A stretch of 64,000 nucleotides of DNA from Muscardinus avellanarius (lineage: Eukaryota; Chordata; Mammalia; Rodentia; Gliridae): the NCBI GenBank assembly GCA_963383645.1, contig OY726560.1, positions 81,449,593 through 81,513,592 of the forward strand, given 5' to 3'. Position numbers and translations under genes: made by a program. Positions 47,910 to 60,216 of the stretch are shown piece after piece; positions within the stretch are counted from its first letter, which is position 1; each line of letters opens with the position of its first letter. The notes under the pieces were generated by a model. That model searched no databases. It was not told the DNA's origin and was given only the letters and a program-made list of their open reading frames with translations.

Positions 47910-48824
47910 ATGGGAAAGAGAAATAACAATGGAGCAGTGAATGCCAACAACACCACAACATCAGAATCTGATAACACAGAAACCCAAAGATCTCTAGAAG
48001 ATCAAATTAGGAAAATAACTTTAGAAATAATAGAGGACTTTCGAAAAGAATTTATAGTCAAAAAGAGATAAAGGATGCAATTAATGAAGTAAAGGCCTCA
48101 ATTCAAAGTATAAACAACAGATTAGACCACATGGAGAATAGAATCTCGCTTCTTGAAGATGATCATTCTAAAAATGAACGCATAGTTTCTAATTTAGAAA
48201 AAAAAAACCCGACAGCAGGAATCTGACATGGAAGAAATATGGGCCCATTTCAAGAGAGCTAACCTAAGAATAATTGGAATAGAGGAGGGAAAAGAAGGTG
48301 AAACCAAAGGGATCAACAATCTCTTCAAGGAAGTAATAGCAGAAAAATTTCCAAACATAGAGCAAGAGGTCGATACACAGGTCCAGGAATCTTATAGAAC
48401 TCCCTTTAGACAGGATCAGAGAAGAGGATCCCCACGCCACATAATTGTCAAAATGACTAATGTGGAAGCCAAGGAGAGAATCTTAAAGGCAACAAAAACA
48501 AAAGGCCATGTGACATACAGAGGCAAACCAATTAGAATCACTCCAGACTTCCCAAACCAAGTTATGAAAGCCAGAAGGGCTTGGAGTAACATATTCCAAA
48601 CTCTGAAAGAAAACAACTTCCAGCCAAAAATTTCCTACCCAGCAAAACTATCCATCAAATTAGATGGGGAAATAAGAAGCTTCCATGACAAACAGCAACT
48701 GAAGGAATTTATGTCTTCAAAACCAGCGCTGGAGAAAATACTCAAGGAGATTAACTGCAAAGAGGAAATGGGTAATTCACGCCAGAACCAAAGAAACAAG
48801 AATTCCCATCCAGCAGACAACTAA
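47910..48824 (+). pseudogene. L1 ORF1p, disrupted by two compensating shifts
   Basis: ORF1p is the RNA-binding trimeric chaperone of L1. The start MGKRNNNGAV at 47910 runs to a stop at about 48069. The coiled-coil part (about 48064-48205) is in another frame, and the original frame returns for the last 198 residues (48228-48824). The shifts are near 48055-48065 and in the A run at 48199-48208. The 3' part shows the RRM and C-terminal domains (HIIVKMTNVEAKERIL, ITPDFPNQVMKARRAW). ORF2 begins 45 bp downstream. Confidence 0.9.
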
Positions 48825-48869
48825 GCAAAGAAGAATAAACAGTATCTCAAACAGAAATAAGATCTTAAC

Positions 48870-50057
48870 ATGTTGGGAATTAAAAATTATCTCTCTATAA
48901 TCACACTGAATGTAAACGGCCTCAACTCCCCAATAAAAAGACATAAAGTGGCAAAATGGATTAAAAGCCAGAATCCATCCATCTGCTGCTTACAAGAAAC
49001 ACACCTCACAAGTAAAGATAGGAACAAACTCAAGGTAAAGGGCTGGAGCAAGGTAATCCATGCTAATGGTACTCGAAGACAAGCAGGAGTAGCAACTATG
49101 ATATCAGACAAGTTAGACTTCAAACCCAAACTTATTAGAAGAGACAAAGAAGGTCACATTTTACTGGTAAAAGGAATAGTCCAGCAAGAGGAAATAACAA
49201 TAATCAACATCTATGCCCCAAACATAGGGGCAGCTACTTTCATAAATCAAACTCTTTGTGACATGAAGCCACACATAAATCCCAACACAATAATACTGGG
49301 AGATTTCAACACACCTCTCACAATACTAGACCGATCTTCCAGACAAAGGGTCAGTAAAGATGTCTCAGAACTAAAGAACACCATTAACCAAATGGACCTT
49401 TTGGACACATATAGAATATTTCACCCAACTACAGCAGAGTTTACATTTTTCTCAGCTGCTCATGGAACCTTCTCCAAAATAGATCACATCCTGGGACACA
49501 AAATGAGCACTAGGAAATTTAAAAAATGTTACATACTTCCCTGTGTCATTTCAGACCATAATGGAATGAAACTAGAAATCAACTATAAGAAGACCCAGAG
49601 AAACAACATAAACATGTGGAGACTGAACACCACACTTCTGAATGAAGAATGGGTCATAGAAGATGTAAGAGGTGAAATCAAGAAATTTCTAGAAACAAAT
49701 GAAAATAAAGAAACAACATATCAAAACCTCTGGGACACTTTGAAGGCAGTATTAAGAGGAAAATTTATAGCACTGAGTGCTCACATAAGAAAAACAGAAA
49801 ATCTTCAAATAAATAGCCTTATGACACACCTCAAAGCCCTTGAAAAACAGGAACAATTGAACCCCAAAGCCAGCAGAAGACGGGAAATTATTAAAATTAG
49901 AGCAGAAATTAACGAAATAGAGAATAAAAAAACAATACAGAAAATCAACAAAACCAAAAGCTGGTTTCTTGAAAAAATTAACAAGATTGATAAACCACTA
50001 GCCAACCTAACTAAAAAAAAAGAGAGAATCAACCCAAATTATGAAGATAAGGGATGA
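48870..50057 (+). pseudogene. L1 ORF2p N-terminal part: endonuclease
   Basis: 395 residues starting [20 protein letters not shown]. Apurinic-endonuclease-type residues are visible: the Asn in LNVNGLN, Glu in LQETHL, Asp/Asn in LGDFNTP and the SDH triad (CVISDHNG). The frame ends at 50057 and the rest of ORF2 continues in the +1 frame from 50041. The shift lies near the 9-A run at 50013-50021. Confidence 0.95.
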
Positions 50058-52698
50058 AAAAGGGGACATTACTACTGACAGCATAGAAATCCAGAGGATT
50101 ATCAGAAACTACTTTGAAAAACTATACTCCAACAAAATGGAAAATCTGGAGGAAATCGACAACTTCCTAGATAAATACAACCTTCCTAAACTGAGTCAAG
50201 AAGATATAGAACACTTAAACCAACCAATAACAATCAAAGAGATTGAAATAGCAATAAAGAGCTTACCATCAAAGAAAAGCCCAGGACCAGATGGTTTCCC
50301 AAGTGAATTCTATAAAACCTTTATAGGAGAACTAATCCCAATACTACTCAAACTATTTCGGGAAATAGAAAAAACCGGGACTCTCCCAAATACATTCTAT
50401 GAAGCCAACATCACACTAATACCCAAACCGAATAAAGACAGTTCAAGGAAGGAAAACTACAGGCCTATATCTCTGATGAACTTGGATGCAAAACTATTAA
50501 ACAAAATACTAGCAACACGCATTCAAAACCACATCAAGAAAATCATTCACCATGACCAGGTAGGGTTCATCCCAGGGATGCAAGGCTGGTTCAATATACG
50601 AAAAACAATCCATGTAATTCATCATATAAACAGAATCAAAGACAAAAACCACATGATCATCTCAATAGATGCTGAAAAAGCATTTGATAAAATTCAACAT
50701 CCATTTATGATAAAAACACTGCAGAGAATTGGAATAGAAGGAACATATCTCAACATTATTAAGGCAGTCTACAATAAGCCCACTGCCAACATCATATTAA
50801 ATGGGGAAAAACTTCAAGAATTTCCCCTAAAAACTGGAACGAGACAAGGATGTCCACTATCACCACTTCTCTTCAATATAGTACTAGAGACTCTAGCCAG
50901 AGCAATAAGGCAAGAAAAGGAAATCAAAGGAGTACAAATAGGAAAAGAAGAACTTAAGCTGTCACTATTTGCAGATGACATGATACTATATTTAGAAAAC
51001 CCAACAAACTCAACCAAAAGGCTTATAGAACTGATCAACAAATTCAGCAAGGTATCTGGATACAAAATCAATCTTAAAAAATCAGAAGCTTTCCTGTACA
51101 CCAACCATAAATCCACTGAAAAAGAAATTCAGAAAACACTTCCACTCAGGATCTCCCACAAAAAAATAAAATACCTAGGAATAAACTTGACCAAGGAAGT
51201 AAAAGATCTCTACAAAGAAAATTATAAAACACTGAAAAAAGAAATCGAAGAAGATCTTAGAAGATGGAAAGACCTTCCATGTTCATGGATTGGCAGAATT
51301 AATATCATTAAAATGGCCATCCTCCCAAAAGTGATCTACAGATTTAATGCAATGCCCATTAAACTACCAAGGTCATTCCTCACAGACATAGAAAAATCAG
51401 TCCTTAAATTTATCTGGAATAACAAAAAGCCCAGAATAGCCAAGGTAGTTCTCAGCAACAAAAACCACGCAGGAGGAATCACAATACCTGACTTTAAACT
51501 ATACTACAAAGCCATTGTAATAAAAACAGTATGGTACTGGCAAAAGAACAGATATATAGACCAATGGAGCAGAATAGAAGACCCAGAAACAAGTCCACAC
51601 ACTTTCAGCCAATTGATTTTTGACAAAGGGGCCAAAAACATACACTGGAAAAAAGATAGCCTCTTCAACAAATGGTGTTGGCAAAACTGGTTAACCATAT
51701 GCAGAAAATTGGATGTTAATCCCACTTTTTCACCCTGTACAAAAGTCAACTCACGATGGGTCAAAGACTTGGAAATTAAACCAGAGACCTTGAAGCTCCT
51801 TGAAGAGGGCATAGGTCCAACACTACAACACATAGGCACAGACAAACATTTCCTCAACAAGACCCCAAAGGCACAACAAATTAAAAGGAGAATCAATACA
51901 TGGGATTGCATGAAACTGAAGAGCTTCTGTTCAGCAAAGGAAACTATCAAGAACCTCAATCGAGAGCCAACAGAATGGGAGAAGATTTTTGCCACCTACA
52001 CCACTGATAGAGGACTAATATCTAGAATATACAGAGAACTCAAGAAACTCAACACTAAGAAAACAAAGCATCCAATAACAAAATGGGCAAATGAACTAAA
52101 TAGACACTTCACAAAAGAAGAAATTCAAATGGCCAATAAATGCATGAAAAAATGCTCAACATCACTGGCAATCAGAGAGATGCAAATCAAAACTACCCTG
52201 AGATTTCACCTAACTCCAACTAGAATGGCCATCATTCAAAACACAAACAACAACAGATGCTGGCGAGGATGTGGAGAAGTGGGAACTCTAAGACATTGTT
52301 GGTGGGATTGCAAATTAGTGCAACCACTTTGGAAAACAGTATGGAGAATCCTCAGAAGAATGGGAACAAATCTTCCATTTGATCCAGCAATACCACTGTT
52401 GGGTATCTACCCAAAAGAAAAGAAACCAAACTACCAAACTAATGCATGTGTATCTATGTTCATAGCTGCACAATTCACCATAGCCAAACTATGGAACCAG
52501 CCAAGATGTCCATCAACAGATGAATGGATTACAAAACTGTGGGATATGTACACAATGGAATTTTACTCAGCCATAAAAAAAAACTCAATTACATCATTTT
52601 CAGGGAAATGGATGGAACTGGAGGACATTATGCTAAGTGAGATTAGTCAGGCACAAAAAATAAGAAATCAGATGCTTTCCCTAATATGTGAGAGTTAG
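50041..52698 (+). pseudogene. L1 ORF2p C-terminal part: reverse transcriptase and Cys domain
   Basis: An 885-residue open frame with the reverse transcriptase blocks: [38 protein letters not shown], and the catalytic FADDMILYL at about residues 310-318. A C-terminal Cys-His knuckle ([18 protein letters not shown]) is intact. The end ...MLSLICES is normal for the family. The frame is free of stops; only the junction to the endonuclease part is broken. Confidence 0.95.
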
Positions 52699-52737
52699 GG
52701 AGAAATGGGTCATAGGAGGAACTCTTGGAAGAGGATC

Positions 52738-53440
52738 AGTAACTTTTAACTCTGTTTACATTGTCTTTGGATATACAATATTTTTTTTTATTTTTTAGGG
52801 AGTTTGTTTACTCTTTTGTTGCCTGTGCCATTGAAATCATATCCAAGAAATCACTTCCAATTTCAATGTTGTGAGGTTTTATGACCCAGATTTTCTTCTA
52901 AAAGCTTATAGTATTAAGATTTATATTTAGGTCTTTTATCTATTTTGAGTTAATATTTGTATATGTGTTAGGTAAGGGTCCAATTTTATTCTTTTTCATT
53001 TATTATTATTTTTCAACAATATTTAGTTAAAAGACTAGTATTTCCTCCACCAAAAGTTCATGGAAACCTTGTCAAAAATAACTTGACAATGTATGGAAGA
53101 ATTTATCTCTAGGCTTTTATTTAGCTCCAACGGTTTATATATCTCCCTTAGAACAGTACTACACTGTTTCAATTATTGTAGCTTTATATGGTTTGAAATC
53201 AGAAAATATACATCTTCTAGCTTTGTTCTTCTTTGAGACTGTTTTGGGTATCTAGAGTCCATATTCCATATCATGATAGATTTTTTCTGAAAAATAAATA
53301 AATAAATGTATGATAGTTTCACCTAAAAAAAAAAAAGAAAAAAATATTCTCTGGTAAGAAAGAAAGCAAAAAGAAATATTGAAATGTTATCTTTAAGTCA
53401 TCAAAAGTTTGGTACCAGACAAATGAAACTGTTATGTGAG
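52738..53440 (-). repeat. Inverted ORF2-like segment in the young L1 3'UTR
   Basis: Reverse complement of the 8500-9228 part of the minus-strand L1 derivative. About 540 bp (52738-53280) resembles the ORF2 C-terminal region in the direction opposite to the host L1. Confidence 0.85.
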
Positions 53441-55904
53441 ATTATCAATGTTAATATTGTATAAATTGCTATAATACTAGATGTCAACCAGTAAGCCAAG
53501 CGTGGGAAGGAGGGATGGGGAGGGAATGGGGTGGGGATCGTGGTAGGGGCTAACTGGGCGAGATGTGCATGTATGTCTACAAAAGTATTTTCTTTATACC
53601 ACTATGATGTATGAATACATTGCACCAATAAAAATAAATTAAAAAAATAAATAAAATAAAAAATAAAAAAAAATAATACTGAGAGGCTTCACCACTCTTC
53701 TCACATCATAGACTGATCTTCTAGACAAAAAGTCATTGAAGATGCCTCAAAACTAAAGAATACTATCAACCAAATTGGCCTACAAGACACATATAGAATA
53801 TTCCACCCAACTACAGCAGAGTTTACATTTTTCTCAGCTGCTCACAAACTTTCTCCAAAATAGATTACATCCTAAGCCACAAGTGAGCACTAGAAAATTA
53901 AAAAAAATGGGACATACTTCCCTGTGTTGTTTCACACCATAATGGAATGAAACTAGAAATCAACTATGAGTTACCCAGAGAAACCACATAAACATGTGGA
54001 GACTGAACATCACACTGCTGAATGAAGAACAGATCATATAAGAAAGCGGTGAAATAAATTTCTAGAAACAAAAAAAGAGAAACAATTTATCCAAACCTCT
54101 AGGACACTGAGTGCCCACATAAGAAAAACAGAAAGCCACCAAATAAATAACCTAATGACACACTTCAAAGCCCTTAAAAAACAGGAAGAGTCTAATCCCA
54201 AAGCCAGTAAAAGAAATTTATTAAAATGAAAGCAGAAATCAATGAAGTAGAGAATAAAAAAAAAAATACAGAAAATCAACAAAACCAAAAGCTGGTTTCT
54301 AAAAAAAAACACCCCCCCAAAAAAAAAAAAAAAAAACAATAGATAAACCACTAGCCAACTTAACCAAGGGGGAAAAAAGAGATAGAATCAACCCAAATAA
54401 TGAAGATAAGAGATGAAAAATGAGATATTACCACTGACAGTGTAGAAATCCAGAGACTTACCAGAAACTATGTCAAAAACTACACTTCAAAAATGAAAAA
54501 TCTGAAAGAAATTTACAACTCTTTAGATAAATACAATCTTCCTAATGGAGTCAAGAAGATAAAGAAAATTTAAACCAATCAATAGCAATCAAAGAGATTG
54601 AAACAGTAAAAATAGCCTACCAATAAAGAAAGTCCAAGACCAGATGATTTTCCAAGTGAATTTTATAAAACCTTTAAAGAATAGATAATCTCAATACTCC
54701 CCGACCTAATTTGGGAAATAAAAAAATGGAGTCTCCCAAATGCATTTTATAAAGCCAACATAATATTAATACCAAAGCCAAATAAAGACAGCTCAAAAAA
54801 AGAAAAGTACAGGCTTATATTGTTGATGACCTTGGATGCAAAACTGCTAAACAAAATACTAGCAACATGCATTAAAAATCACATCAAGAAAATCACACAC
54901 TATGACCAAGTAGGGTTCATCCCAGGGATACAAGGCTGGTTCAACATACAAAAATAAAAAATCAATTATGTAATTCATCACATGAACAGAAACAAAGATA
55001 AAACTCACATGATCATTTTAATGGATGCTGAAATTGCACTCAACAAAATCCAACATCCATTTATGCTAAAAGCACTGCAGAAAATCAGAATAGAAGGAAC
55101 ATACCTCAACATCATAGAGGGCAATATATACAAGAGGCTCACAGCAAATATCATATTAAATGGGAAAAACTGTGAGAATGCCCCCTAAAAGAGGAACAAG
55201 ACAAGGATGTCCATTACCACCACTTATTTTCAATATAGTACTTGAGATTCTAGACAGAGCAATATGCCAAGAAAAGTATTTCAAAAGAGTACAAGTAGAA
55301 AAAAAAAGAACTCAAATTTTCACTATTTGAAGATGACATGATACTATATTTAGAAAACCCAACAAACTCAGCCAAAAAGCTTATAGAAAAAAATTTAGCA
55401 AACTGTCTATATACAAAATCATTCTTAAAAAATTGGAAGTGTTCCTGTATATCAACCATAAATCCACTGAAAGTGAAATCTAGAAAACACTTTCACTTAG
55501 TATATCCGACACACACAAAAAAATACTTAGGAATAAGCTTAACAAGGATATAAAAGACCTCTACAAAAAAAATTATAAAAACATTGAAAAAAATCAAAGA
55601 AAACCTTAAAAGATGGAAAGATGATCTTTGATCATGAATAGGTAGGATAAATATCATCAAAATGGCCATTCTTCAAAAAGTGATCTAAAAATTCAATGAA
55701 ATACCCATTAAATTACCAAGGTAATTCCTCATAGACATAGAAAAATCACTTGTTAATTTAAGTTCATTTGGAACAATAAAAATCCCAGAATAACAAAAGT
55801 AGTTCTCAGCAAAATAAACAAAAAACAAAACCAAACCATGCAGGAAGAATCACTATACTTGACTTCAAACTATACTACAAAATCATAGTAATAAAAAAAG
55901 CATG

Positions 55905-56106
55905 GTTGCCATGGGTGGTGGCACATACTTGTAATCCCAGCATTCGGGAGGCTGAGACCTAAGGATCACATTTCGAAGACAGCATCAGCTACTTAGTGAG
56001 GCCCTCCTCAACTTAGTGAGACCCTGTTTCAAAATAAAGAATAAAAAATAGGGGAGGAGGTGTAGCTCAGAGGTTGAATACCCCTGGATTCCATCCTCAG
56101 ACTCAC

Positions 56107-56143
<37 letters not shown>
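55905..56143 (+). repeat. B1-dID SINE with CA tail
   Basis: Inserted in the older L1's ORF2; the tail is about 18 CA units (56106-56142). Confidence 0.85.
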
Positions 56144-56144
<1 letters not shown>

Positions 56145-57090
56145 AAAAAACATGGTATTGGTACAAAAATAGATACATAGACCAATGGAGCAGAATAGGA
56201 TACTCAGAACCAAATTTGCACACTTATAGCCAATTGATTTTTGACAAAGGTTCTAATAAATAAACTGCAAAAAAGACTGCCTATTCAACAAATGTTGTTG
56301 GCAAAACTGATTAACCATATGAAGAAAAATGGAAATAAATCCTACTTTCTCAACCTGTATAAGAGTTAATTCAAAATGGATCAAAAACTTGGAAATTAGA
56401 CCAGAGACTTTGAGGCTTCTTGAAGAGGTCATAGGTCCAACACTTGCAACACATAGGCACAGGTAAAAACTTTCTCAACTAGACCCCAAATCACAAGACT
56501 CTAAAAGGCAGATCAATACACAGGATTGCATTAAAATGAAGAGCTTCTATATAGCAAAGGAAACTATTAAGAACCTCAGCAGAGAGACAACAGAATGGGA
56601 GATTTTTGCTACATACTCTTCCAATAGAGGACTAATATCTAGAATAAACAGAGAACTGAAGAAACTCAGCAATAAGAAAACAAACAACTCAATCAAAAAA
56701 CGGACAAGTGAAGTACAGAGGCACTTCATGAAAGAAGAAATTCAAATGGCAAGTAAATGCATGAAAAAATGCTCAACCTCATTAGCAATAATAGAGATCC
56801 TAATCACAACTACTCTGAGATTTTTACCTCACTCCAACTAGAATGGTAATCATTCAAAACACAAACAACAATAAATGCTGACAAGGATGTGGAGAAGTGG
56901 AAACTCTAATACATTGTTGGTGGGATTGTAAATTAGTGCAACCACTTTGGAAAAGTATATGGAGAATCCTCAGAAGAATGGGAACAAATCTACCATTTTA
57001 TCCAGCAGTACCACTTCTGGGTATCTACCCCCAAAGAAAGGCAACCAAACTACCAAACTAATGCCTGTGTATCTATGTTTATAGCTGCTG

Positions 57091-57700
57091 GGGCCTCCAA
57101 GGCCAGGATAAGAGCCTGCTGAGGGGTTAGGCCGGTGCTGGGGCCAATGGCTGGCATCGGAGCCTGCCGTGAGGCAAGGCTGCTACTGGGGCCTCCGAGG
57201 CTGGGATCAGAGCCTGCCAAGGGGTTAGGCCAATGCTGGGGCCAGTGGCAAGCATCGAAGCCTGCCGTGAGGCAAGGCCGCTACTGAGGCCTCCGAGGCC
57301 AGATTGGAGCCTGCCGAGAGGTTAGACCAGTGCTGGGGCCATCGGGGCTGTCATCGGAGCCTGCCGTGAGGCAAGGCCGGTGCTGGGGCCTCCGAGGCCG
57401 AGATCAGAGCCTGCCGAGGTGTTAGGCCAGTGCTGGGGCCTCCGAGGCTGTGATCGGAGCCTGCCAAGGGGTTAGGCCGGTGCCGGGGCCAATGACTGGT
57501 ATCGGAGCCTGCCGTGAGGCAAGGCCGCTACTGGTGCCTCCGAGGCCGGGATCGGAGCCAGCTGAGGGGTTAGACTGGTGTTGGGGCCAGCGAGACCAGA
57601 ATCAGGGCCTCCCATGAGGCAAGGCCGCTGCTTGAGCCAGCGAGGTCTGGATCAGTCCACCTGGTAGCTAGGCCACTACTGGGGCCGTCAAAAGTGGGAT
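57091..57700 (+). repeat. GC-rich tandem array in older L1
   Basis: Two alternating ~49-bp monomers, one with 'ggggcctccgaggccgggat' and 'ggggttaggcc', the other with 'catcggagcctgccgtgagg' and 'caaggccgct', giving a ~98-bp higher-order unit and roughly 12 monomers. Confidence 0.9.
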
Positions 57701-58149
57701 CGGTACTTGCAACGCATGCACAGAGAAATATCACAGAAAATAAAAATCAGATGCTTCCCCTAATCAGCAAAAATTAGGAGGAAAGGGGCTACAGGAAGAG
57801 GTCGAGCTATAGAAAGGGCCCTATAGTGAAGCAACTAAGGTGACCAATCAGAGGGTATGGAATAGGGGAGAATGGAGCCTCTTTAAAACGCAGGAGGTAC
57901 ATAAACAAGTGTATCAAAGTTAATCACCAAACAAGCATGGGATGGAGGGAGGGGGAGGGAATGGGATGGGGGCTGGATGAGGGCTAATTGGATGATGTGT
58001 GCTTGTATATCCTCTCAAGTCTTGTATTCCAATGTGATATATGATTACAATGCACCAATTAAAAAAAATAAAATAAAATATAAAAAAAATAGCTGCTGGG
58101 TTGGATTTGGTGTACAAGCTACAGATTGCCAGGCCCCAATATAGAAAAT

Positions 58150-58376
58150 TCAGTGATTTTTTTAGTGGTATTGGGGGTGGAACTCAGGGGCTTTCTACCT
58201 CCAGGCTATACTCCAAGACCTATTTTATATTTTATTTGGAAGCAGGGTCTCACTAAGTTGCTATGAGTCTCTCTAAGTACTCTAAGTAGCTGAGGCTGGC
58301 TTCAAACCTGTGTGATCCTCCTGTCGTAGCCTCCCAAGTGGAGGGATTACAAGTATGTCCCACCATGCTCGGCTCA
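58150..58376 (-). repeat. B1-dID SINE, antisense
   Basis: Has a 10-bp duplication 'ctaagtactctaagtagct' inside; ends 'caccatgctcggct'. Confidence 0.85.
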
Positions 58377-58535
58377 GTTTCAATTTTTTAGAGTATTCTG
58401 CTTTTGTTGTTTTTCTCTCTACTTATTTTTTCTTCAGTAGTTACCACTCTTTTTTTTCTCTTTCAATTTTTTAAAGGTTTTCTTTATTTTTATTACTTCT
58501 TAGTTTAGATACTGCTAGGATTGTTGATTTTTTTT

Positions 58536-58718
58536 TATCCCTTTTTCTTTAGTACTTGGGATTGAATCCAGGGGCTATCTCCATATACCCCCAGCCTCAT
58601 TATATTTTTTTTTATGGGGAAACAGAGTCTAGCTAAGTTGCTGAGACTGCCTTGCAATCTTCCAGCCTCAGCCTCCCAAGTACTGTAATTATAGGCATGT
58701 GCCATCATGCTCAGCTTT
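58536..58718 (-). repeat. B1-dID SINE, antisense, diverged
   Basis: 'tagtacttgggattgaatcc' to 'gccatcatgctcagct'. Confidence 0.75.
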
Positions 58719-58757
58719 TTCTTTTCTTACGTATTTTCATTTAAAGTCATAGAATTT

Positions 58758-58855
58758 GGCTGCTCTCACAATCTTTGAGGTGTCCTGCACTTCCCTTCAA
58801 TGTGTGTCTTTACTTTACTTGAATTAAAACCTCTGCCTTTATTTAATAAATAAAC
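58758..58855 (+). mobile_element. Retrocopy of the family-C LTR R region
   Basis: About 82 bp align with 33162-33245 of the family-C LTR, from its predicted start to just after ATTAAA (58823 region), then an A-rich tail. Flanked by AAAGTCATAGAATT (58743-58756) and AAACTCATAAAATT (58852-58865), 12 of 14 identical, at a TTT/AAA site as used by L1 endonuclease. Confidence 0.7.
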
Positions 58856-58954
58856 TCATAAAATTCTTTGTGAGTACTCTTTTCAGTGCATCTCACACAT
58901 TTTTAATGCTCTTTTCTTTCTTTTTCATTTTCTTATTTCTTTGGTTTAATACCC

Positions 58955-59012
58955 ATAATCTTATGTGTGCTGGGCATGTGCTCTACCACTGAGCTATACT
59001 TCCCAGGCTTTT
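58955..59012 (-). repeat. ID-like SINE remnant
   Basis: 'gggcatgtgctctaccactg' is the antisense ID core. Confidence 0.75.
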
Positions 59013-59605
59013 ATTTATTTATTTTTGCTAGCTACTAGGAAAATTTAGGAAGTATATTGCCTTCCAAGCATTTAAAATTGTTCTTTTTCCTTTTTTTTTT
59101 TAGTTGATTTTTAGCTTAATTCCTCTGTGACCAGTGAATATGGTTGAATGATTTCAATCATTTAAAATTGGTTCAGTGGTCAAACATATGGCTAATATTT
59201 GACAAATGTTTCATGGGCACTTACAAAGAGTTTTAACTCTTTTTATCTTGAGTGGAGTTTTCTGTATGCCATTTAGATTAACTTTGTTAATTGTGATTTT
59301 AAGATCTCCTGTGTCTGGTAGTGGATTTATTTACTTCTCATTTTTGCTCCATTTTCTTCCATATATATTTAGAATCTATATTTTAACTGCATATACATTG
59401 GAAACTTTTATAGCTTCCTGATAAATTTATTCCTTTATCATTATGAAATATCATTATATCTATATTTTTTAAATTTGAATTTGCAGATACTATAGATTCA
59501 TGAGCTTTCTTATGGCTAATATATACTTTTCTCCACTTTTGAACCTTCAATTGTTTATCTTTGCATTTATGATGTGTTACTTGTAAACAACCTAGTTAGA
59601 TTTCA
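59013..59605. other. AT-rich intergenic sequence
   Basis: Possibly antisense old L1 ('ctctgtgaccagtgaatatgg', 'ttttaagatctcctgtgtct'); no gene. Confidence 0.4.
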
Positions 59606-59608
59606 TTT

Positions 59609-59815
59609 ATTTATTTAGTGCTGGAGATTGAACCCAGAGGCATTCTATCTTTGAGCTACAACTTCAGCCCTATTTTATATCTTACTTTGAAAGAGGCTCT
59701 TGCTAAGTTGCTAAGGGACCTGGAAAAGTTACATAGGTTGGTCTTGTACCTGTGATTCTCCTGTCTCAGTGTCCCAAGTACTGGGATTACAAGTGTGTAC
59801 CATCATGCCCAGCTA
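59609..59815 (-). repeat. B1-dID SINE, antisense
   Basis: Ends 'accatcatgcccagct'. Confidence 0.8.
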
Positions 59816-59889
59816 GGTTTTATAATTCTGTTTGACAATCTGTTGCTTTGGTAACTGTAAGCTTTATTTTATTCTTTTAAAGTTAACAT

Positions 59890-60103
59890 AAAGCTGGCAT
59901 GGTGGTACATGCTTGTAATTCCAGCACTTGGGAGGCTGAGATAGGAGGATTGCACAGGTTTGAAGCCAGCCTCAGCTACTTAGTGAGGCTCTCTGCAACT
60001 TAGTGAGACCCTGTTTCCAAATACAATATAAAATATGGCTGCAGTGCAGCCTGGAGATAGAAAGCCCCTGTGTTCCACTCCCCAGTACCACACAAAAAAT
60101 AAA
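59890..60103 (+). repeat. B1-dID SINE
   Basis: Complete with ID half 'ggctgcagtgcagcctggag'. Confidence 0.85.
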
Positions 60104-60216
60104 GTTAATATAATTACTAATATATTTGTCATTATTTCTATGAACTTACTTTTTCTTTAAAATTTCCTCCTGTTTTATGTTCCATATATGTTTTTCTTCT
60201 TAAAGATCAATCAAGG

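Larger units (their letters stand above)
46416..53672 (+). mobile_element. Younger full-length L1, nearly intact
   Basis: It has the complete 5' end (46416, with the YY1-type site aagatggcg at 46426-46434), a 5'UTR expanded by a GC-rich array, ORF1 (47910-48824, two shifts), ORF2 (48870-52698, one shift), a 3'UTR with an inverted ORF2-like segment, and an A-rich tail to 53671. Few defects suggest recent activity of the lineage. This copy itself is unlikely to be autonomous. Confidence 0.93.
42936..58089 (+). mobile_element. Older full-length L1, interrupted
   Basis: The 5' end 'ggcttctgggaagatggtga' starts at 42936. The 5'UTR, ORF1 remnant (about 44798-45700) and start of ORF2 (about 45750-46177) precede the SINE plus young-L1 insertion (46178-53684). 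ORF2 then resumes and runs to about 57090 with many frameshifts. A GC-rich array (57091-57700) replaces some 200 bp, and the last ORF2 codons, 3'UTR and A-tail follow to 58089. Flanking 'taactgct' (42928-42935) and 'tagctgct' (from 58090) may be a decayed target duplication. Confidence 0.75.

Noticed and set aside
54034..56841. Several 60-100-codon frames between 54034 and 56841
   Set aside because: They are pieces of the older L1's ORF2 in shifting frames or their antisense shadows, so they were folded into the L1 entry.
57083..58100. SVA-like composite inserted in the older L1 with target duplication ATAGCTGCTGGG
   Set aside because: The left 'atagctgc' is the natural ORF2 sequence at that point, and the DNA after the right copy is not L1. 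A single older L1 holding the array, ending at 58089, needs fewer events.
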